Positions 12,101 to 27,452 of a stretch of 64,000 nucleotides of DNA are shown one piece after another. A program made the translations under genes and the position numbers. The notes under the pieces are model-generated. The model was not told the origin of the DNA. It searched no databases and saw only the letters and a program-made list of their open reading frames with translations. The DNA lies in NCBI GenBank assembly GCA_014338405.1, contig JTDE01000123.1, forward strand, positions 1-64,000. Direction: 5' to 3'. The stretch comes from Paragonimus skrjabini miyazakii. Lineage: Eukaryota; Platyhelminthes; Trematoda; Plagiorchiida; Troglotrematidae. Numbering within the stretch: the first letter of the stretch is position 1; each line of letters begins with the position of its first letter.

Positions 12101-15100
12101 GTCTAAACATTATGATTAGGAACTACTTTTAACCAATTGGTAACCAAAAATCGTGTGTGCACATATTACTCAGAATAACGTAACAAAATAGTTTTATATG
12201 TAGTGGCCATAGTGAGCATTTTCAAACAAGTACACGGTAACATCACAATAATCATAGTATAAATGGGAAAGAATCATATATGTCTATTGGCCGTCACTGC
12301 ATTTTATATTGTTGAGAGTTGTTCATGTTTACTCAGGAGGTTGATATGTAGAACACTTTCGGCCTCAATTAAAGTTTTATAGACACATTGTTCAAAGTTA
12401 ATTCAAATGATTTTGCTGTATCATGAGATAACAAAGTGCTTGAATTGTGGACGGGAACTATAAGCCATACACTTTTGAAGCGTTCCGTCAATGAAAGACA
12501 AGGTTTGGCAAATGACAGATCAACTGTAAATTGCAACTGAAATGCAGCTGAAAATTACTACTTAATTTACCATCATCTTCAAATAATTTACTAAACTAAC
12601 TTTTTCACCTTTTGTATACTCTGGCTTTTCAGTTTTATGCAATAAATAAATAACACCGTCGTGGATGTTGTACGAAAAAAGTAACAACTCCATCTCGAAA
12701 TTATCGTTACAAGTATTGAATCAAAATTAGGCTGACGACAAAGTAAAATTTCGCCAAGTTTTCCTACACTTTTCATGGAGAAGCATAGGAAACAATTAAA
12801 TCACACACAACAGTTGTCGCACAATACAGTAAAGCACCAACAGATATGGGTAATTTTATTTAACAGGGAACGCTGAGTTCATAAAGTAAAAGGTATTTGG
12901 TACAGAAAAAGACTACAGCACACAGACCTTATTGCATTGATTAGTTGAGCAGTGCAGACAGACTTCACGCAGAACCGGAAGCATCCAACCATGCTGAAAC
13001 CAGTCAACTATCTATTCGTTTTGGTGTAGTATATGCATGGATAGTTCGCGGTTTCCTATTCATTTCTCAACTACTACTTGTGGTAGGCAACCTCCTTTAA
13101 TTGGGTCGGCCGTCTTTCTCATAAAGTCGTTTCTTCAAATTCGACTGTTTCTGTTAGATCCGGTTTTCTACCATCTTCCTAATCGGATGTGGGTTCATAC
13201 TGTTGTTCTGCCGTGCGGCTTGCTACTCTTGCACCTGTGGTTACTGCTCTAGCTATGGTTGCGCGGCCTATCTATCACTGGACGGATGACGGGTACATTT
13301 TGTTATGCCAACAATCTATAAAGACATGTTAACTCACACTGATTCGCTTTTCGTCCAACTGACTTAATCAAGGCTGGCGCCTGTTTGCTTACGTAGCTAT
13401 GGTGCGTTAGACCTTCTGCTGTAGTTGCATTGCTGTCAGAGCAGGCGCTCTTCAGGCTTGTCGTAACTAAGTTGATATGTCGATTATAATTTTGCCGTGA
13501 TTTAATCTGCTGATTCCTTTCGCCGATCATTTTGGAGCTGTACGTACAAGTGATTGAACCCTCTGAAGTTTTGTGTTTATTTTCAGGTTGATGCGAAACT
13601 TCTGACAGTAGGCAACCTTTATTGTTATGTCAGTTGTAACCGTATGAAATGCAACCATATTCCAGACCAGGTAGCATACGTTTGCTTACGTTTCTGATGT
13701 CGACGTCTCCTTCGTTCACCGTTTCTCAACTCCTGACTCTGTTCACGTACAATCTGAGATTCTCGGGTTGGTTTTACAAACTCGAGATAATTTGCTTGCT
13801 TAGTAGATGTTCACTGTTTCTCGTGGTTATTTTTGCTGCTTCTAATTAATTCAGACTTCAGTATTACTTAACCAAACCTTTAACCATTATTTCCTTTGCC
13901 CCGCTTAACTTCCTGTTAGGTAACTCATTCACACATGCGCATCCACCATAGTCAGTACAGCACAACCTATGACTACGGTTGAGCTTTTTTCGGAAAAAAC
14001 CTCCCACAATATTGCTGCACTGTTCAATGCCTGTGTAGATCGTCTGGAGATTTAGCGCTGCAATTTTGTGAATGTGCTTAATATAGGGTCTGTTAGTTTT
14101 AATTTGGTGTGTGATGAGGAAGGTACCACCGGCTGAATTCGGTCCTTTCATCTCATCTTAACATTTTATTAGTTTCCCTTGGGTGGAATGTTCGAATACC
14201 TGACAGGGATTAGCGGGTGAATTTCCAAGCCTCCTATCTCACCAGCGTGAGATATATTTACATCAAAAACAACTTATTGATATACCAGCTCCGTCCAGTA
14301 TAGTTGTGAAACAATTACTCGCTGTCTTGATTTCCTTTACAATTTTATGTTTATGTGGACGAGAGAAAGGCAGTATCTTATTCCTTGCGTCGTCAGATAG
14401 TTTAGTTATAATATAGTTCTTGTTGCTCACTCTCAGAAGGTCCCGCCTTTGTTTGGACTAAGTGGGTGAACAGAGTGAACAAGGGTGGAAACTGCAACCT
14501 TTCGTGTTATGAACCAATGCTCAACAGCTCCGTCGCCTGTACTATGAGCACCGCCTATAACGGTTCAGCTGGTATCATTGGCAGTTGACTCGTTCACACT
14601 AGTTTGATCTCATTTTCAAATAAACAGTACTGCTTGATATGCGTTTATCATGTCACAGCAATACAGTTTTTCTTATATCTTGTTAAATTTGTTCAATTAT
14701 CGGTCAAAATAAATCTGTCATTCAAATTCAGAACATTTAGAGTGTAGACCACAGTTTACTGGTTGTATTGTTATCATCATTGAATATAACGAATTGGATC
14801 AGAACGTTTTCAGATGTCCTGCTACCCAAGTGATTTGTGAAAATTTTGTTAAATGTACGCCAGCGTACTGAACCATACAAGAATACAACGGAAGGTTGGT
14901 TAAATAGAGCTAACAAAGTTTACTACCTGACTCCTCCAGCGAATTGTGAACGTATACGTTGAAAATCACAATGGCGGTTGTCCTCTGCTACCATTTATTT
15001 ACGATGGTTCAACTACTTAAATTTCACAGATCATAAACTACTTAATTTCAGATACTAATCTATCACTGCTATCTGCATTTCAAATAGTGTTGGGTTACTC

Positions 15101-18100
15101 ACAGTATTAGAAAACAGTTTCCACAAACATTACTAAAAATAAAAATAAAATGGATAGAAGCCTAAATACACAAAGCATAAAACATCAAGAATATTCCATG
15201 AGCAACGTAACAAATCTTACATTCAAAACACGAACAAAATGGTGCATGGTAAGAATGTGGAGCAGCCAAATGTGAATATTGTATTCAATTTGCAAATTTG
15301 AAAAATCTCAAGCAAGTCTTCCTTACGTTTACTTCTGAATACTTTATGAACGGTGAACTTCTAAGTTGATTTGTTCTTTCACGAGGTATTACTAACGATC
15401 GAATTTGCTTCAAGATGAATGGAATCATATCATAGTAGAAAAGGTTAGTAATCGTCATTTGATAAAATGTTAGTACTAAAAGGCTTGTCATTAGACGGTT
15501 CCTAATGTCCAGTTGTATTTTGTTCATTTTTTGCAACTACTGTACTCAAGTAGATTGTTATGCAAGCAACTTACTTGAAGCTTTTTTGTCATGAACTTCT
15601 CACTTGCTTGTGGAAATTATCACTACGGTTTTGCAAAAATTCATGTGTCAAATTATGTGCGCTCTAACTCTGAGCATTTGAATGAACGCATCGTAATCTG
15701 AAGACGGACTAAATATGACTTCAATACCAAACAAATTTTTACAGTTTCAGACTAACAAGCCATTTTTAACTTTTTGTGTCTTTTCTCCAAACGATGCGGA
15801 ATCACAAGGAACCTTCTAACGGCAACACGGAGCATTGCCTGCGGTTCGGTTAATGGCTTTATCTTTAGGTGCAATACGACTCTTCCAACCAAAACTGTTC
15901 TGCTCTATTCATTAACATTACATAGCAGCACCTTCATGGTGTTTGGTACTGCTTTGGTACTGTTCCCTTAAATCTTATTTTCGAATTAAGTCGGAACTAA
16001 CTCAATGTAATATGAGTGTGGACCACATTGAGGATTTTGTCAACGATTACTCATCCGTGTTTTTGTCGAATAACCTGTTTAGGTAAGAATCGTGTATTGT
16101 GTTTTACTTGTTCCAAGGCTTGCCTTCTGATGCAATTTTAAAGCCGCAGTTCGGTTAATGTGTAATTTCGTTTCGGGTGTGCAACCAAGTCCCTTAATTA
16201 CTGTGAGCAAGTGGAGGCGAAAGTTCTGCGTTGTCACTAATATCTGAATTGCTGGCAAACATTTACTGAAGATAACATGGTGATTTGAATATAGGCCAGT
16301 TATAGCGATGCTAGACGTGGTAACACAGATCGGTCTTATTGCTGCCTCAAGAAATTGACAGGTGATTGTTAATATCGATACATCGACTAGACCGTCAGTG
16401 GTAGCAAGTTCCGCGTGATTAAAACCGCCCATTGTCACATTTCTGCGTATAGTATGCTGACGACATTCTCCCAGTGCACTTTGTAGTGCCGTGTCGGTAA
16501 GTCTACGCACAAAGGGTGTTCTGTAGGTCACTCCGATTCGGCAAAAGGATAAATCCTAATCTACAGATTATAACCTATCCTCCGTCTGTGACGATGTAAT
16601 AGAGTTTTGAAACTCATAAACCTTACTCATTTGCACTGTGAGAGGAACTGGTGGCTTCTCACGCATCACTATTGCTTTCATGGTGACGAATCGGATCCGA
16701 TGTTTCTGGATCAGTCAGAACAGTCTCTGATGCCCACAAGCAATTGGGCAAAAAGCAAAAATCCAGCCTAAATGTGCCTTTTCTGTCATTTCTTCTGTTG
16801 AAGATGTTCACAATGGTAGGCGGGGTATGCTTCTTACTGCTAAATGTGGAATTCTAAGGAAACGATTCCCACGAGACACCGTTACGTTACAGGAGACCAG
16901 TAAGTGGTACTATGGAACCTAACTGATTCAGTCTGTGTAAAAACGGACTGGAATTTTTCCAAGTAGGCTCATTGTGCACAACATTGCTCCAACTCTAAAG
17001 GCGTTCATTTATTTTGACTGGTCCCATTTTCCGTCCGTAAAAATTCTGCTTTCACCTGCTTTGTTCGTCATCATCGACTAATTAGTAATTATGCACAAAC
17101 CGCCAAATTTCGCCGACTAAAAGTACAGCACACTGTTTCTTCAAAGAGCCTGTGTGTTCTTCGTAACAAATCTGCAAGACACGAATTATGTACACGGAGT
17201 TCCGTGTGCACAGAATAAACCGAGGATAGACCACTACAAAGTACACACTAGGGGTGAAAAATGGATTTTCAAGAAACACTATCTCTAATAGGTGGTACAA
17301 ACTACAGTTCGTTGACTGAAGTGAACTACGATCGAAGTGGTTAATTACTGTTCAGCTTCTTAAAAAAAAACATTATTTCACTTTCGGTCCCAATTCATCT
17401 CGGTACTTATAGTGGTTGCATGACAGCCTTCTCCAAGATGATTTCGACCTGAGGTTATATAATTCAATATCACTATCAATCAACACTCAATATCTTTTAT
17501 TCCACCAAGTGGTTTTCATTTTAACAAATTTCGAATTTTTTTAAAATTTCACATTCTGCTTTGGCTGCATTCTATCATCGGAATTTAAAAACCTGGACAG
17601 GGTTCTCACTAAGAAATATCCGCTGTAGTAAATAACTCCTGGTTATTTAAGGTAATTCAATCCGTGATGCGTACTCGACAATTTCAATAACGCTTATTCA
17701 GACGGTCGGGTTAACGGAACTATCTTCCAAGTCCAAAAAACGTCAAAAAGATGATCGAAAGGATTGGAATTTATACGGTGTTGTTTGGTTAAATTATAAA
17801 GGAAATACTGTTTTACTTTGAATGTGAATTATCCGGCAGAAATGCATTCAAAATGGAATAGCCAAACATGAGTTCACAAACATCCACCAGTCAACGGGAA
17901 ATGAGCCCATTAAACAAATCGAGTGCAGATGAAGGTGAGAGCTTATCAAACAATGCCAAGGAGAAAAGTTTTAGTGGATAATTATTGACAGTTATAAAAA
18001 GGAAGAAAGCAGACACTTTATGCACAATTATGATGCAAAATCCTTCATAATCGTTCACTACACACGGCACAGACAAATAAAAGCAAATTTACAATCGGAT

Positions 18101-21100
18101 TTCTACAAACAAACTAAACATGCCTCAACGGATTTACCGCTCCAGAACATAAGAGGACAAATGTACCAGACGAACTTCAACTTATCCAACACACATCGTC
18201 AGACACGCCACTTTATTGTAACTCGTTTTCTCACTTACTAACCTATCTCTCGTTAACCACGCGGTGAGGGTGGCTGAGTTACATTATAATGATAAAGTTT
18301 TTGGTGTCCGCCTGGGTGACAAGTGCAACGAATTCGTTCACTCTGCCTCAAGATGCGCGTGTACTCGTTTAGTAACCAGTACACACGCCGAGTAGACAGC
18401 AACTTAAGTTTGTGATGGAATGATAATCGGTTGGGTTAATAAATCTGAAATTCTACTGAATGTCTTCATGCGTGTGAGGTTATTCATGAATAGGTTGTTA
18501 ACTGGTTTGTTTTGCACCTTTCATTTGTCATACACAACGAGCCTGCAACTCTGGATGCATTTTCCTCAGCTTAGTGTAAGTAATAACGAAAGTTCCCCCT
18601 TTTATGGAATTTCTTTAATAAAAGCGTGTTGCAGTAACTAAGAACGTGGGCAAAAGATTTCCAGAAGAATTGTTGGGGACACAGCATTGATAAAAACAGT
18701 ACTTAGAAAGTTAAATAAAGTCTTTAATTTCAGCCTGATTAGAAGATGCTTGTATTAAGTTTGCAGAGTGTTAACACAGCGGTTAAAGATCATGTCACCA
18801 AGATAACCCGTATATTCCAGCACTATTCTTTGTGAATGTGGTTGAACTTCTGGATGTCATCAATTGTTTGCACCCGACGTTAATGGAACCGAGCAATGGG
18901 TAACACGCTGGTCTTATAAACGGCAGAACCACTGTTTCTTTCTATAAATGGGGTACGATGTACACCGCTGATTGGTTCTGGCAGTGGCAAAGCCTGAAGT
19001 TAGCGTTAATCCATAGAGTTTTAGTGGTATAACCATTGCAATTTTGCACATGACAGAACTAAAGATGAAAGATGCAAAAAAACTAACGACGAAAATTTGG
19101 TAGGAGAATAAAGAATATTTCGGAAAATAGAAAAGGTGCTATTTTGTACTCTTTACCGTCTCTGAGTATTCACTTAACCACAGGTGAACAGTGTCCTCAA
19201 AATCTTAACGGAAAGACTTACGAGGCCAAGCCTCAACATCAATAAGTTCATTCTTCAAACCCATATCCTACACCGTTGGATTGATAATTAGTCTATTGAG
19301 GACATTTTGCTTAGCACATGTGATACATATGGACCGAAAATTATGTCATCAACATGCTCCAGACCGCATGTATGACTACTGGAGCGTTTTGATATCTAGA
19401 TTTTATTATTCGACCCGGGTGTTTTTTGGAATGTTAGTTAAATTGAATGCGAGATCGAGCAAGCCTGCTGATCGTCGCTTGTACACATCCTTATTCGGAT
19501 TGAAGTGTTTTAGCACACTTCCCAGAAAAGCCGTTTGCCGTTGAACGCAACACGGAGTTTTGACTGAAAAAGCTTTTAAAAAAAATACAAAAGTGTAACC
19601 AAAATGGACTTTTTTGGATGCCGTTGTGCCGTCTGATGGAATGCAAGAGCTTAATCAAAACAGTCACAGCCAGAGTGGAACTCAGCCTTTTCTTCACCAA
19701 TCTGTTCTTCACATGCCGAAGTTAGTCTGTGAAGACAAAATTTGTCATTAATTTCGATATTAAAAGATTTAATGATTATCACACATCTTGTAGATCTCCT
19801 CAGTGAAGATGGAAGTGATCGTGGTAGAATTCCACTCGGTTGTACTGTTTTCGTAATAATTGAATGCCCGTAACAGAATGATTAACTGACTGAGTAGGTT
19901 TGTCCTGTTTCCTTGATGACAGCCGCATGATGTTTTAGAAGCCTGGTTTCTCCCGATATTTTTGCACCTGTTGGAGAAGTTTCACGTACGAGAGAGCACT
20001 CTTATGGCCACAAAAGGAAACCGGTTGGGCAGATGGCTAGTTAAATCTTTATAAAGAAACGTTTCGATCACATTATAATTCTCCGTTGCAAACTTCAACT
20101 AGGTTGCTTTTTAGTTTTACACTCTCTCTTGTTTACATTCGGTCTTTACCAATGGCGGATTAAATGATCCGGAATAGCTTTTGAAACTTTCTGGATGCGC
20201 TGATCGTTTTTAATTGGATTGTGCATTGTGATTCTCTGGTATCCTGGTTCTTTCGAGGCCGCTTTACAATTCCTCCATTTTGCGACTTTGCGGACTGAGC
20301 TATACTTGTTCCCAGTCAAATTACTTTGGAGAGAAAACGGTGATGCTACATATTTCACCCGCTTTATTCATGGCATTACGAACCTGGGGGCAATGATATT
20401 TCACTTTTCCGAATAATACTTTTTACATCCCAAGGGTCGAGGAGGTTTACGCAGTTTTATGTTGTGAACGTTCTTCAAAAAGCATAGCAATCCCAACGCA
20501 AGCGATCGTGTAGCCAGATTACAAACGTCTATTTCAGACTGACTTTTTGTTCTTCATCCAGCGTTGCCAGCTGAGCACAAATAAAGACCGTCATCAGATA
20601 ACGCATGGACGTTAAGAGTGTCCCGGGGTATCACTCCCTAGGAAACTAATGACCTACGCAAAGCCACTACAGTCATTCGCTAATACCATTGTGCCCGGTC
20701 AATACGGAATCCCAACTGTCTGGAGAGGGTCAACACACGCTACTCCTGTAATATATGTACACAAGTTCCCAGTAATGGTTTACGTATCTGCGCGACATGT
20801 CATTTTCAATAGCTCAGACGTTAGGCGAACTCATCTTTGACAGCTTGCGGACTACAACTAGCTGGATCATGCGCTATCTTGACAAACGAGCATCGTTTAC
20901 CGTAGAATTTTGCAGAAAATCTCATTCCAGCAGCACGATAGGTGGGTGGAATTTAGATACTTAAGGAGAATTCTATCTTCGTATCGTACACGTACTTGCT
21001 GCCAGATTGACCTAGTACTGAGACTTCCTAGACTCTGGGATCCTAAGAAGAATTTGTGCCTTGATTTACGGACGGAGTTCATAGTCCTTGATAAAGAATC

Positions 21101-24100
21101 CTGCAAAACAGAACCTGCCAATGACGGAAATTACCAGCATACAATCTAAAGTCGCCTGCTAATTAACCTGAGTAGACGTTCAAAATTACTATCGATCAAC
21201 CCAAACATGATTAAGATTGTCACTTGTAGTTTTGTTTGGTTGTGTGTCAGGCTCAACCTGGATTGCATTTGTCTATTACAGCAGGCAGACAACACTGTTA
21301 ACGTCTACGACTAAAACGAAAATAGGTGACTGTTCTAAATAAAACAAAACGAGTATAGGTGGTTAGAAAATATATTTAACTAACTACCCAGTCTGAAAAC
21401 AATTGTTAACTCTGCTCGATTTGTAACACTCAACATAATACCTCGTCATTTCAGACAAATTGCTCTTCGATTCACTTAGCTGGAGTTTCCTTTGAAAATA
21501 ACTATGGTTGATTTCTTCAGAAGTCAATCCAAAACGTTCACTGTAGGTGTTACCTGCAAAAGTTTCGTTGACGAGCGGAAGCTAGCCTTTTTAAAATTTC
21601 CAAATTGCTCACTTCCGTTTACACACGCACATGACCCACGTACCTTATTCGAGCCACTATGCAACAAATGAAAATTTATAGGAAATATTTTATAATCTGC
21701 TCGTCACTCTGGTCTTTAGTAGAAATAAACACTTTTTAGTCATGTGTGAGAACATAATCCTTCAACGCTTTAGGCTGTTAGTCGTCTAGAAATTGTTGTC
21801 TATACTTAGGGTTGCACGGTCAAAATTTAGGAACACTTTCTGCGTGATTAAAGCTGAACCTACTCCCTTAGAACAACCCAGGCTTTCTTGCATTCATTAT
21901 CATTTTTCAAAATTCTGTAGTTGTTATTTATCAGGAGTCATGAATTGTTAATTTTTCACGTGCGAAACCTTGCTCATGCTCGATACAGGCTTTGCAGTTG
22001 ACTAAGATTTGTGCTAACTAGGCGACTTACCTAAACAACATTATTGGTACTGTGACTATTTTTCCGATCGAAATCTTTTGTCATCAGTCTTTTGGTTACT
22101 TAATGGTCACCCTAGGTGAGATAATATTTTTATTGTAAGCCTATTCAATAGTTTGCCAGATCTGCAGTTCTCCGATCTGGTCAACGTGTCAGAAGTTATT
22201 TCATCGCCTAAGACTTACTAGTGTACAACAGCTTGCTCCAATGAAGCATAATTTCGGGTGCACCGTGTAACCTACTCTGAAGAATAAGTAAAACAATGGT
22301 GACCCGAATCAATGTTTATATAACTTTAGCACAATTGATCCAAGCGTTCGAACCCACACAGACCCTTTAGTCAGCTTATCTTGAAAAGTCATTAACTGAA
22401 AAGTCGCCTTGAATGAGAACGTTTTGATAAATTGAGTGATTTTTCGTTCGCAACATGCACAATTGTGAATGTGTTACATTACAAGTTAAAGTTGTTATCA
22501 GAATTAGCTTGGATTTACATTAATAAGATTAATCAACTTCAAATAAAAGCATACGAGATTCAATAAGTTAAAGACAAAATGATGAATAATCAAACTAAAT
22601 TCAAATCACCAAGATTTCAGGACAAGTTCTACTTCGGCTAATGAATTGAAGTTATAAGACATGTTTGCAGAAATACGTGCGTAAATCATATTCAGCTTTG
22701 GTTAGGCTTTGTGGTCATCATCGTATAGAGCAATACATCAGTGGTTCATACATACTTAACCGCCACACAACCATGAGGGAAGAAACAAACGCTGTACAGA
22801 AAGAAAGAAAAAAAATAGACGGGGATGAGAAAGGACCCAACTACTAAAAATAGCTACGACTGTATTCGAACATAAAACATCGAGGTGCCTACACCTTGCA
22901 AACAAACAACCGAGCTGTAAGTGAAAGTAAGACGTCATCAGCAAGACAGCTTCCTCACGGCTTTCACTGCCCCGCGTCATTAAGTACACTCACTTCACAG
23001 ACAACTCGGCCAAACAACAACAACGTTCACGTCACTGAGTTCGATTAGCTGCTATCTCGCCTAACATCTGCGGCCACCCACTCCGTGAGTCGTGCGGGCC
23101 CCAGCCCGGGAGACTAACCCGACCTACAGTGGCCAACCCCATCGTGAACGATTTCATTTGTCTACGCTAGGTCATCTGTCCACCTCACACCCTAGGCCAG
23201 TCGGTCGCAGCCTTGACAAAGAGTGCTCGTTGTGGCAGACGACTAGCTGGCACCCGTAGTACATGACCCAACCATCTAAATTTGTGCAAATGTACTGAGT
23301 GAACAAAAGAACTCGTTCGACAATCACTAGCAGACACCCGCTGCCTAACCTTCTGATTGCTTACTCGCAGCTGCTACCCGATACGAGCGATTGAACGCAG
23401 ACATGGGTAGTCAGTTACCTGAAGACTGTTCACGTCCTCCACCCTGTGGGGCAAGGTTTCGCAGTCGTAAAGTAATGCAGCCTTCATTGTCGTCTGATAT
23501 ACACGACCCTTAAGCTTCAGAGAGATACCTCTCTGTCGCCAGAGGTGCGTCAGATTGCGAACACTGTTCTAGCCTTGGAGATATGCGCTTCTATTTCATT
23601 CCCTACACCACCACCGCCGCTGATGCAGCTTCCCGAGCACACATACCGGTGAACAATCTCCATGGCTTCCTTACCTAACAATAAACGTACGTAATCACAG
23701 TAATCGTGCAGAAGTACTTTGCATTTTGAGGCTACAAAGCACATTCCGAAGTATTTAGCAGAACGCGAAATAGCGTTTAGCGTTTTTTGTGCCGCTTGAA
23801 AGTTGTCAAACATTAACACCTTGTCAGCAGTGTAATCAAAATCAGTCAAGTCTTTCACCAGGTAGGCGGTCAACGCCGACACCATTTGAGTGCCGCAGAC
23901 AGTCCACCAATATTTCGTTTATGACAGAATTGAACAAAAACAGTGAGAATGAACAGTTTTGACGTACACCGCTCCTGGTGCTCGAACAGCCAGTCAGTTC
24001 ACTGTAATCTCTAAGCTGAGTCGAACTACCAGCATAAAGTACAAACAGTATGCATGCCGAACAAGTATGTACCTGTTCGCTACGCTTCTGTGTTTGAGTG

Positions 24101-27100
24101 ACTCACAAAGAATAGATCGATCCACTGAATCAAACGCTACTATATAATCAAGAAACAACCATTTTTGACCGCCGGCATGTATAACGCTGCCCCGGACTTT
24201 GGCGGGGAGTAAATATTTGATCAATACACCCTCGCCAAGGGCAAAACCCTGCACAAATCAACCAATAGTAAACCCAGTAGGCGTCTGAACTGTTTTAAGG
24301 ATGACATACATTTGCTATTGTAAAACACAATATTTAACTATCATCAAGTTTTAATAGTTTGGAACAGTCTGTCTGATCTTTTAAAAGTTGCGTGTCTGTT
24401 TTAGTAAAAATTCATTAAAATTTTCGGTTTGAAGTATATATTTGTCTTATGTACCAACACGTCAAATTGTAATCTGCCAACTGTAAAATTGTCAAAGATA
24501 ACATGAACAAACCAGCATTATAACAGTTGTGAGGAGAAGCACTGAGTGAATTCACAAATGCAGTGAGTGCTACATCTAAGTATATATTTGACAAAATTTA
24601 TGATGCTCTTGTTTTGTTTTTCAGTATGAGGTCTCGCTTTTACTTAAGTGGCGCCTTACACCACAATAACGTAGTCGCCTTGCGTTGGATGCCATACCCA
24701 TCTCAATAACCAAGCTGGTGAAAACAAGTTGTTACAAAATTTCACGAACAACTCCGACAAGACAAATGCCCTGGTTGTGGCTGCTAAACCTAGCCAGCTG
24801 GGTAATACCGCTGGTATCGTTCTTCTGGTTGGTGACCCATAGGCAGCTCAAAAAGCCTTATCCAGTTTGGAGATGTAAATCTATTAATATGGCCTGATTT
24901 TTCTCTGAAGGTGTAAAATGTTAGTCCAAGAGTGACTGGAACTCGTGCTATGGTTCAGACTTGACAGTGGTAACCACGTTTGTCTACCCGGATGACTGTA
25001 AAGATTCTGATGGAATTGTGAATGGAATGCGTGACGGTGGAAAGACGTGAACATTGTACGGAATGGTGGATGAATTCCACATTAGCATTTGTTTGGCTCT
25101 GCAATATGGTTGAAAAACCCGGCTGGTTCTGGCAATTTCTTTAACAAAGACTGGTTGTTCACGACTGCACATGTACAGTGGAATCGCTTTGTGCTGCCTG
25201 CTGTCTGACAGCAGGTCCGCAAAGAAGGTAGTCCCAAACTCTCCATGAATGACGAAATCCGAGCCCGTCGTCATTCTTGGTTCGGTCACATGTTTCTTGT
25301 GTCAGCCTACCATTTGTTTGTCGTGCCTTATTTACAAAACCCTGGACCAGTTGGAAAAGACAGTGTAGTGGCCAGTCACCGAGACAGGAAATAACCGAAG
25401 CCGTAGTTTACGTTCTTTCAAGAAACGCGTCCGCTCAGTCGGGGTCATAATGATCAGAAGTGCCTAGAGTCAAACACATTGCAAACTGCGACAGAGAACA
25501 GTAATAGATTATGTCTGTGTAGAGTACCTAATAACATCCTAAACACAACAGCCTTTTTTCTTTCTGCTTAGTCCCACGTTGTGTAACAATATCCCTGGCA
25601 CATCTATTGGTTTCGTTTAAAATCAACAGTACATATGTGGACATAATAAACCTGTTAATACTCTACTGACAATTTCTGTTAGGATCCCTTCTGTCGGGCA
25701 AAAAGAGGGGTAAATAGGTGAGGATGTGTCGTTTGATGGGCATCGGAAATTCTGTTTCCCCATACTAAATCACCTTCCAAGCTTTTCCTGCATGCTTGGG
25801 ACAAGTTCACAGGGAGACTGCACGAAGCCTTATGGTTGAATGTCTGTCCTATAATAATTCTGATTTCATGAGTTGTTCATCAGAACTTCAAACTCTCTGA
25901 ACAGATTGGATAAGCCTGACTTTTGTAAACACAAAAAATAACTCTATGCTATTTGTTTTCTTTTACAAGGTTGCGTTATTTGGCTATACGGACTGGTTAA
26001 GTCACGATGGCCAGCGGGGTCAAACAGTCCATTCATCAATCCAGGCTCCCTGTTTGGAGGCGTTCAGTCATTGAGATCTACCACAAATCTGCCGCAGCTG
26101 ACAGAACAAAAAGGAATGCAGGAAATATGTCCGAATACGATATTTTGCTTAAACAGTGTCAAAGAAAATTTACGCAAAGAGTTAAAACACGGAATTTTTA
26201 AAGGGCAACTGGGAAATTCTTACTATCAAAGCTTTTTGGGACTACCATGGGACCTGCAATGTCACAAAGACCAGCGACAATTTCCATCGTCTCTTGACTT
26301 GGATAAAAAGAATGATTCGAAAACTTCATGCACATCAATGACAGACACATTGGCGGCCTCGCTGATACGCGAAAACAGTGACGGCAGCACCGTAGACTGT
26401 GTGAAACAATCTGACTTGACCAGTGGAAATGAGTTAAATAACAGTGTGACTGCCCAGGAAAATGCATGCAATAGCTGTGAAACATGTATGCCAAAACCCC
26501 ATTGTACCAAATGGAAAAGTATGGTGAGTGTCAACGAAGAGGTCAGTAAATATATTAGCGGTGTGAAAGTGATTTACCGTGTCAAAGTCAATCTGTTGGA
26601 CAACCATCACCTGCCTACCGTACTGAGAAATCCCGACAATCACTCAATAACCAGTAAAGAAACCAGCAGTTGCAGCAATCTCCATTCACCTGATAAACAT
26701 TTCAAAAACGAACCAGCTGATAAACATTCCCTCGAAGTTACGCCTGATTCTCGTTCGATTTGCCACAAGATAACCACCCAGTCAGTGGGAATTGGGAAAC
26801 TATTACCAACTTCCGAGCCAAAACAGTTTGGACCCAATAGCGCTTCGTATGTCCTAACGCGCGGGACTCATGTACTGAACTTTGAGTTCAAATTGCCTGC
26901 TGATCTTCCGAGCTCATTCGAGCTGCCAACCAGTTGTCTGGCCGGTGGTGCATCAGCGCGCCTGTATTATGGGCTTCGAATTGAGATTTGTAATAATTCT
27001 GCTCAAATAAGACACACTCAACAAAGGGAAATTATTGTGTTTCGACCTTTGGAGCTAACTCATTTTCCACGTTTACGAGTAAGTTCATAGTAATAAAAAA

Positions 27101-27417
27101 GTGGTGCCCTACCTTCAGCTTCAGTTTGGCTTACTGAAAAATGTTCTTATTCATTGTACGTCAGTTTTTGTTGAGTTTTAATAATTGGATGAAATTAATG
27201 TGAGTTGTTCAATGTTCGATGACATGATCTTAGCCAAGATACTTTTAGTTCGAATCGTCTTAGTGAGACATCCGGACTGACAAGTTCAGAATTCCATGCA
27301 TTAGTTGAAAGAACTACAGTTCATAACCCACTTGTATGTGTGTTATATCGCCCAACAGTCAAGCGAAATTTGCCTTTTTCTGAAACCGTTGCCATTGTGT
27401 AACACCTCGTTGAGAGA

Positions 27418-27452
<35 letters not shown>

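Noticed and set aside
20897..21149. Overlapping open frames on both strands near 21 kb
   Set aside because: I looked for LINE or GIY-YIG signatures and found none.
24984..25289. 101-codon minus-strand frame
   Set aside because: It overlaps the plus-strand RTE remnant, whose ordered motifs explain the region better.
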